NCBI GenBank assembly: GCA_963753115.1
Contig: CAVWBB010000025.1
Coordinates: 1 to 64,000 of the forward strand
Direction of reading: 5' to 3'
DNA length: 64,000 nt
Source of the DNA: Bog-473 sp963753115
GTDB lineage: Bacteria > Actinomycetota > Acidimicrobiia > Acidimicrobiales > RAAP-2
Position 1 is the stretch's first letter. Every line of letters starts with the position of its first letter. Below are positions 59,954-64,000 of this stretch, one piece after another. Position numbers and translations under genes: made by a program. A model generated the notes under the pieces. The model was not told where the DNA came from and did not search any database. It saw nothing but the letters and a program-made list of their open reading frames with translations.

Positions 59954-59972
59954 GCAGAACCCGGGCGGCGAC

Positions 59973-61169
59973 CTACCCCGGAGAGCCGGTTACCAGGACA
60001 CAGCGCGTGCCCGAGTAGATGGTGGGCATGCACTTGTTGCAGTGGATGCACAGCGAGGTGGTCGACGTGCCCGCCTGCATGCGGTTGGGCAGGTCGGGTT
60101 CGCGGAGCAGGGCACGGGCCATGGCGACGAAGGCGAAGCCCTCGGCGAGCGCCATCTCGACGGTGGCCAGTTCCGTGATGCCGCCGAGGAGGATGAGCGG
60201 GGTGGAGAGCGCGCGCTGGAACTGGCGGGCATAGGGAAGGAAGAACGCCTCCTCGTAGGGATAGGACTTGAGGAAGCGGTGGCCGACGAAGCGGAAGCCG
60301 ACGCGGACCGGCCCCGGCAGCGTGGCGCCGAACTCCTGCAGTGGCGCGTCGCCCCGGAACAGGTACATCGGGTTGGCCAGCGAGCTGCCCCCGGTGAGCT
60401 CGAGCGCATCGAGCGCGCCGTCGGCCTCGAACAGGGTGGCCACCTCCACGCTGTCGTCGAGCCACAGGCCACCGTCGACACCGTCGGCCATGTTGAGCTT
60501 CGCCGTCACCGCCACGTTCGGGCCGGCGGCGTCGCGCACCGTGCGCAACACCGTGCGGGCGAAGCGGGCGCGGTTCTCCACCGACCCGCCGAACTGGTCG
60601 TCGCGACGGTTGAGCTTGGGGCTCAAGAAGGCGCTCAGGAGGTAGTTGTGCCCCACGTGCACCTCGATGCTGTCGAAGCCGGCCTCGACGGCGAGGGTGG
60701 CGGCGCGCCGGTAGTCCTCGGTGATGCGCTCGATGCCGGCCACGTCGACGGCGCGGAGGCGCGAGCCCATGGGGGTGAAGCCACCGGACGGCGAGAGCGC
60801 GGGGGCCCGGTTGGAGCGCGCGTTCGCCACCGGCCCGGCGTGGCCGATCTGCGCCCCCGCGGCGGCGCCCTCGGCGTGGACGGCGTCGGTGAGCCGGCGC
60901 AGGCCCGGCACCGTGTCGTCGCTCAGCAGGAGGCAGTGCCGGTCCGTCCGACCCTCCGGTGAGACCGCCAGGTAGGCCACCGTGGACAAGGCGGCGCCGC
61001 CGGCGGCGACCCGGCGGTGGAAGGCGATCAGCTCGTCGCTGACCTTGCCCCCCGGCGTCACGCCCTCGAACGTGGCGGCCTTGATGATGCGGTTGCGCAG
61101 GGTCAGGGGTCCGAGGGGCGCCGGGGCGAAGACCGCCGGGGCGGCGTGCTGTCGGGTGGCGCGTGGCAT
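59973..61169 (-). CDS. Old yellow enzyme-family NADH:flavin oxidoreductase with C-terminal cysteine cluster
   Basis: The 398-residue protein is an FMN barrel (LTLRNRIIKAATFEG, GAQIGHAGP, FDSIEVHVGHNYLLSAFLSP, GGSVENRARF). The end has CIHCNKCMPTIYSGTRC, cysteines spaced x2, x2, x9, which resembles the 4Fe-4S ligands of 2,4-dienoyl-CoA reductase (x2, x3, x11). The FAD domain of that family is missing, so it is a stand-alone oxidoreductase. ATG 61169 has AAAGGT upstream; the ORF from 61187 is less likely. Confidence 0.82.
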   Translation of the reverse strand: MPRATRQHAAPAVFAPAPLGPLTLRNRIIKAATFEGVTPGGKVSDELIAFHRRVAAGGAALSTVAYLAVSPEGRTDRHCLLLSDDTVPGLRRLTDAVHAEGAAAGAQIGHAGPVANARSNRAPALSPSGGFTPMGSRLRAVDVAGIERITEDYRRAATLAVEAGFDSIEVHVGHNYLLSAFLSPKLNRRDDQFGGSVENRARFARTVLRTVRDAAGPNVAVTAKLNMADGVDGGLWLDDSVEVATLFEADGALDALELTGGSSLANPMYLFRGDAPLQEFGATLPGPVRVGFRFVGHRFLKSYPYEEAFFLPYARQFQRALSTPLILLGGITELATVEMALAEGFAFVAMARALLREPDLPNRMQAGTSTTSLCIHCNKCMPTIYSGTRCVLVTGSPG

Positions 61170-61211
61170 GGGCCTACCTTTGTCCACCGGCGCGCCGGCC
61201 GCACGTTGGCG

Positions 61212-62768
61212 TCAGCGCGGACGGTTGGCGGTGGCGGCCAGCGAGGGGTTGAGCGGGGGGCCGGAGACGCCGCAGTTCCAGGTGGGCTCCTCCGCGACGG
61301 CCTCGACGGCGGCTTCCACGGCCGCCGGCGTGCGGGCCGGGTTGCGGATGGTCAGCGCGGCCAGCACGCCACCGGCGGCGGCGACGAGGCCCGAGATCAC
61401 CATGGCGGTGCGGAACCCGCTGGCCAGCCCCGCGCTGCTGAGCGCGGCGGCCCCGGTCAGGCCGGCGAGCAGGGGCAACACGGCCACCGCCAGGAGTCCA
61501 GCGGCCCGGGCGACGACGTTGTTGATGGCCGAGGCGACGCCGGAGTGCTCGGGCGGTGCCGCGCCCATGGCGGTGGCCGTCAGCGGGGCGACGGTGATGG
61601 TCAGGCCGACGGCGAAGAGGAGTACGGCGGGGAAGACCTGGGTCCAGTAGCTGCCGGGGTGGGTGGCGCGGGTCAAGAGGGCGAGGCCGGCCCCGACGAT
61701 GAGCGGCCCGACGGTCATCTGGAGGCGGGGCCCGATCCGGGCCGACAGCGCGCCCGACCGGGCCGAGAGCGTCAACATCACGAGCGTCACGGGAAGCAGG
61801 GCGATGCCCGATTCCAGCGGGCTGTAGCCCTTGACGATCTGCAGCTCGACGGGGAGCAGGAAGAGGGCGCCGCCAAGGGCGCCGTAGACGGCGAAGGTGA
61901 CCCCGTTGGCCCCGCTGAATTGCCGGGAACGGAACAGCTTGAGGGGGAGCATCGGTTGGGCGCGCCGGTGCTCGACGACGAAGAAGGCGGGCCCGGCCAG
62001 CGCGGCGAGCACGAGGGAGCCGACGACGGCGGGGTTGGACCAGCCGCGGGTCGGCGCCTCGATGAGCCCGTACGTCAGGCCGGCGAGGAACAGGACGGCG
62101 AGCGTGGCGCCGACGGTGTCGACGCGGCCCGTCGCCGTCGGGTCACGCGACTCGGGCACGTGGCGGATCGTGATCAGCACCACGAGGGCGGCCAGCGGGA
62201 GGTTGATGAAGAAGATCCAGCGCCATGAGCCGATGGCGAGCAGGTAGCCGCCCACCAGCGGGCCCGCGGCCGCCGCCACGCCACTCAACCCCGACCAGGC
62301 GCCGATGGCGCGGGCCCGGTCGTCGGGGCGGAACGAGGCCTGCAGGATGGCCAGGCTCGCAGGCGCCAGCAGCGCGCCGCCGACCCCCTGGAGCACCCGG
62401 GCCCCGATGAGGAGGCCGGCGGTCGGCGCGATGCCGCAGAGGGCGGAGGAGACGGCGAACCAGACCACCCCGATGGCGAACACGCGCCTGCGCCCGTAGT
62501 GGTCGCCGAGCGCTCCACCGAGGAGGAGGAAGGCGGCCAACGTGAGCGCGTAGCCGGTGACCACCCACTGCAAGGTGCCGACGCCGCCGTGGAAGTCGCG
62601 GTTGATGGAGGGGAGGGCGATGCCGACGACCGTCGCATCGAGCATGGCGATCCCCGAGCCGAGCACCATGGCCGCGATGACCCAGCGCCCCTGCGCGCTC
62701 GAGAGGGCCAGTTGCACGCTCGCCGCGCCCATCGGGGGAGGGCCGCCGGCATCGGGCCGCGGACTCAT
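61212..62768 (-). CDS. MFS transporter, DHA2 type (second copy)
   Basis: The 518-residue protein has about 14 helices with the motifs GIAMLDATVVGIALPSINRDF, GGALGDHYGRRRVFAIG and GARVLQGVGGALLAPASLAI. It is probably a drug or metabolite exporter. ATG 62768 overlaps the PASTA protein stop by four bases, so it is translationally coupled to that lipoprotein. It is not a close copy of the MFS at 56308. Confidence 0.9.
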   Translation of the reverse strand: MSPRPDAGGPPPMGAASVQLALSSAQGRWVIAAMVLGSGIAMLDATVVGIALPSINRDFHGGVGTLQWVVTGYALTLAAFLLLGGALGDHYGRRRVFAIGVVWFAVSSALCGIAPTAGLLIGARVLQGVGGALLAPASLAILQASFRPDDRARAIGAWSGLSGVAAAAGPLVGGYLLAIGSWRWIFFINLPLAALVVLITIRHVPESRDPTATGRVDTVGATLAVLFLAGLTYGLIEAPTRGWSNPAVVGSLVLAALAGPAFFVVEHRRAQPMLPLKLFRSRQFSGANGVTFAVYGALGGALFLLPVELQIVKGYSPLESGIALLPVTLVMLTLSARSGALSARIGPRLQMTVGPLIVGAGLALLTRATHPGSYWTQVFPAVLLFAVGLTITVAPLTATAMGAAPPEHSGVASAINNVVARAAGLLAVAVLPLLAGLTGAAALSSAGLASGFRTAMVISGLVAAAGGVLAALTIRNPARTPAAVEAAVEAVAEEPTWNCGVSGPPLNPSLAATANRPR

Positions 62769-63517
62769 TGGGGACAGATGTGCATGGTGAGGGACACCGG
62801 CGTGCCGGGGTGCAGCACCGTCCCGGCGCCCGGGGTCTGGGTCAGCACCGTGGGTCGCGGCTTCACGGTCGTGGTTGTCACCGGCGTAGGCGCGGTGGTC
62901 ACCGGCGCGGCGGAGGACGACGTCGACGAGTCGGAGGTCGTCGTGGTGCGAGCGCGTGTCGTGGTGGTGGTTGTCTCCTTGCCGACGGAGTAGCAGGCCC
63001 AGGTGAGCCCCACCGCGTGCAGGGCGTGACGGGCGGCCGCGAACGTCAGCCCGACGACGGCGGGGACCGTCGCGGTGTCGCCGTAGCAACCCGACCATGT
63101 GATGCCGATCCGCGTGCCGGGCGGCACGACGGCACCGGGGGGCAGGGGGACGGCGCCGACGCGCAGGTCCGGTGCCGTGCCGGGGATCGCCAGGGAGGAG
63201 ACCACGCTCTGGCTCGCCAGGCTGCCCTTGTTGCACGGTGTGTTCAGCGGGACGCTGGGGAGCCCCACGGCGCGGAGCGCGGCATGGGCGGCGGCGATCT
63301 TCGCTCCGATCACGTTGGGCACGGTGACACCGGGCGTCGTGGTTGACGACGGTGTGGTCGTCGACGTCGAGGAGGTCGGTGCCACGGTCGTCGTGGACAC
63401 GGCGGTGTGGCCGGCATTCTTCTGCTCCGCTGTGGGCGAACTGCCACAGGACGAGAGGACACAAACGGCGACGATCGCGACCGGGCCCGCGACGGCAGTT
63501 CGGCCCCCCAGATGCAT
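62765..63517 (-). CDS. PASTA-domain lipoprotein
   Basis: The 250-residue protein starts with a lipoprotein signal (VAIVAVCVLSSCGSS, Cys24), a Thr/Ser-rich linker, then PASTA-like domains (VPNVIGAKIAAAHAALRAVG, VPAVVGLTFAAARHALHAVG) and a third, partial one after a Thr-rich spacer (TQTPGAGTVLHPGTPVSLTM). PASTA domains bind peptidoglycan fragments; without a kinase the role is a cell-wall receptor or anchor. Start ATG 63517. Confidence 0.82.
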   Translation of the reverse strand: MHLGGRTAVAGPVAIVAVCVLSSCGSSPTAEQKNAGHTAVSTTTVAPTSSTSTTTPSSTTTPGVTVPNVIGAKIAAAHAALRAVGLPSVPLNTPCNKGSLASQSVVSSLAIPGTAPDLRVGAVPLPPGAVVPPGTRIGITWSGCYGDTATVPAVVGLTFAAARHALHAVGLTWACYSVGKETTTTTTRARTTTTSDSSTSSSAAPVTTAPTPVTTTTVKPRPTVLTQTPGAGTVLHPGTPVSLTMHICPQ

Positions 63518-63540
63518 GGATCCATCATGGTTCCTGTGCC

Positions 63541-63580
63541 GTCCCGGCGCGTCCCGGCGCGTCCCGGCGCGTCCCGCCTG
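63541..63580. repeat. 10-bp tandem repeat before the PASTA gene
   Basis: GTCCCGGCGC is repeated at 63541, 63551 and 63561, with diverged units to about 63600. It fills the interval between the DUF1345-like stop and the PASTA start. Confidence 0.85.
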
Positions 63581-63612
63581 CGTCCGACCTGCGTCCCGCC
63601 TGGCCGGGGGCG

Positions 63613-64000
63613 CTACTTCAAGATGTTGACGGCGCGGGCGACGACGAGGATCGCCACCACCAAGGAGATGGCCTCCTCGGCCATCATCATGAGCTTCATC
63701 CAGGGCTTGACGGCCGACACGTCGGTCGGGCTGAAGGCGGTGGCGGTCGCGAAGGCGAAGTGGAAGTAGTCCACGAAGGTCGGGGTCCAGTCCTGCCTTG
63801 ACGTGCTGGGGGTGCAGCATCTCGGGGAAGATGAGGGCGGGCGGATCGTCGGTGCCCGCGGCGCGGGCCGCCGGGCCGCCCCGGTCGAGGTTCCAATACC
63901 AGAGCGCGAAGGCGATGATGTTGGAGAGCCAGATGGCGCCGCCGCTCGCCAGCAGCACCTTGGCGTCCTGGGTGAAGCTCGACACGTTGACGATGCCGAC
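63613..64000 (-). pseudogene. DUF1345-like membrane protein, 5' end outside window, one frameshift
   Basis: The frame from the right edge reads VLLASGGAIWLSNIIAFALWYWNLDRGGPA, then FPEMLHPQHVK. At about 63797 the frame shifts by one base, and the conserved continuation (DWTPTFVDYFHFAFATATAF, then SPTDVSAVKPWMKLMMMAEE) is in another frame ending NILK at 63613. These motifs match the DUF1345 multi-helix membrane family, whose role is unknown. An extra G in the read would explain the shift. The N-terminal helices are beyond the window. Confidence 0.75.

Noticed and set aside
61212..63464. 750-codon frame extending the MFS transporter
   Set aside because: The first 230 codons are the shadow of the PASTA lipoprotein; the MFS start at 62768 is defined by the ATGA overlap.

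Overview
The window reads as the chromosome of a GC-rich actinobacterium, most likely of class Acidimicrobiia. The clues are GTG starts with ATGA/GTGA overlaps, an HspR-type dnaK operon, a GlnR-like operator, F420-type enzymes, and four secreted proteins ending in a 'GYWLVASDGGIFNYG' repeat that I associate with this class. There is no rRNA gene, so the placement is an inference. Most of the window is ordinary core chromosome. Many genes carry single-base frameshifts, including the core gene purL, which suggests uncorrected indel errors in the assembly as much as gene decay.

Layout. (1) 1-7 kb is visibly less GC-rich. It holds the 3' end of a frameshifted bioB, a GNAT gene, a cupin gene, a frameshifted LysR regulator, a frameshifted maf, a SIR2-like DUF4917 gene, and an ECF sigma factor overlapping a membrane protein with an extracellular Asp-box repeat domain. 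The region ends at tRNA-Gly(CCC). (2) 7.5-17.7 kb: an EtfD-like Fe-S membrane oxidoreductase, a PPOX-fold protein, aquaporin, a cNMP-binding protein, a PII protein, two membrane proteins, amt-glnK behind a four-box GlnR-like site, an SPFH/RHH pair behind a perfect palindrome, and gpmA. (3) 17.8-24.7 kb: dnaK-grpE-dnaJ-hspR-clpB with a HAIR-like element at the promoter. (4) 24.8-30.7 kb: three secreted repeat proteins, one fused to a G1-type peptidase. (5) 31.5-44.5 kb: a purine locus, purA-purD-purB-purC-purS-purQ, three unrelated small genes, then purL-purF-purM-pyrE. (6) 44.7-47 kb: a fourth secreted repeat protein. (7) 47-62.8 kb: catabolic and redox genes (cyclase, F420-type nitroreductase, serine hydrolase, epoxide hydrolase, LLM monooxygenase, ADH, SDR, DUF7064-like protein, APH-DUF6285, amidase, OYE) with two DHA2 exporters and an HxlR regulator. 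(8) 62.8-64 kb: a PASTA lipoprotein and a DUF1345-like membrane protein cut by the window edge.

How the genes work together. PurS and PurQ are the partners that the short-type PurL requires, and PurF, PurD, PurM, PurC, PurB and PurA supply most other steps to AMP; purN, purE/K and purH are not here. Amt and GlnK form the usual ammonium uptake and control pair. HspR and the HAIR site form the expected feedback loop on the chaperone operon.

The most notable pattern is the secreted repeat family. All four proteins end in exactly six copies of a roughly 42-residue repeat, as expected of a six-bladed beta-propeller. A second repeat with paired cysteines (SC-x5/6-C) is shared by two of them and by the membrane partner of the ECF sigma factor.
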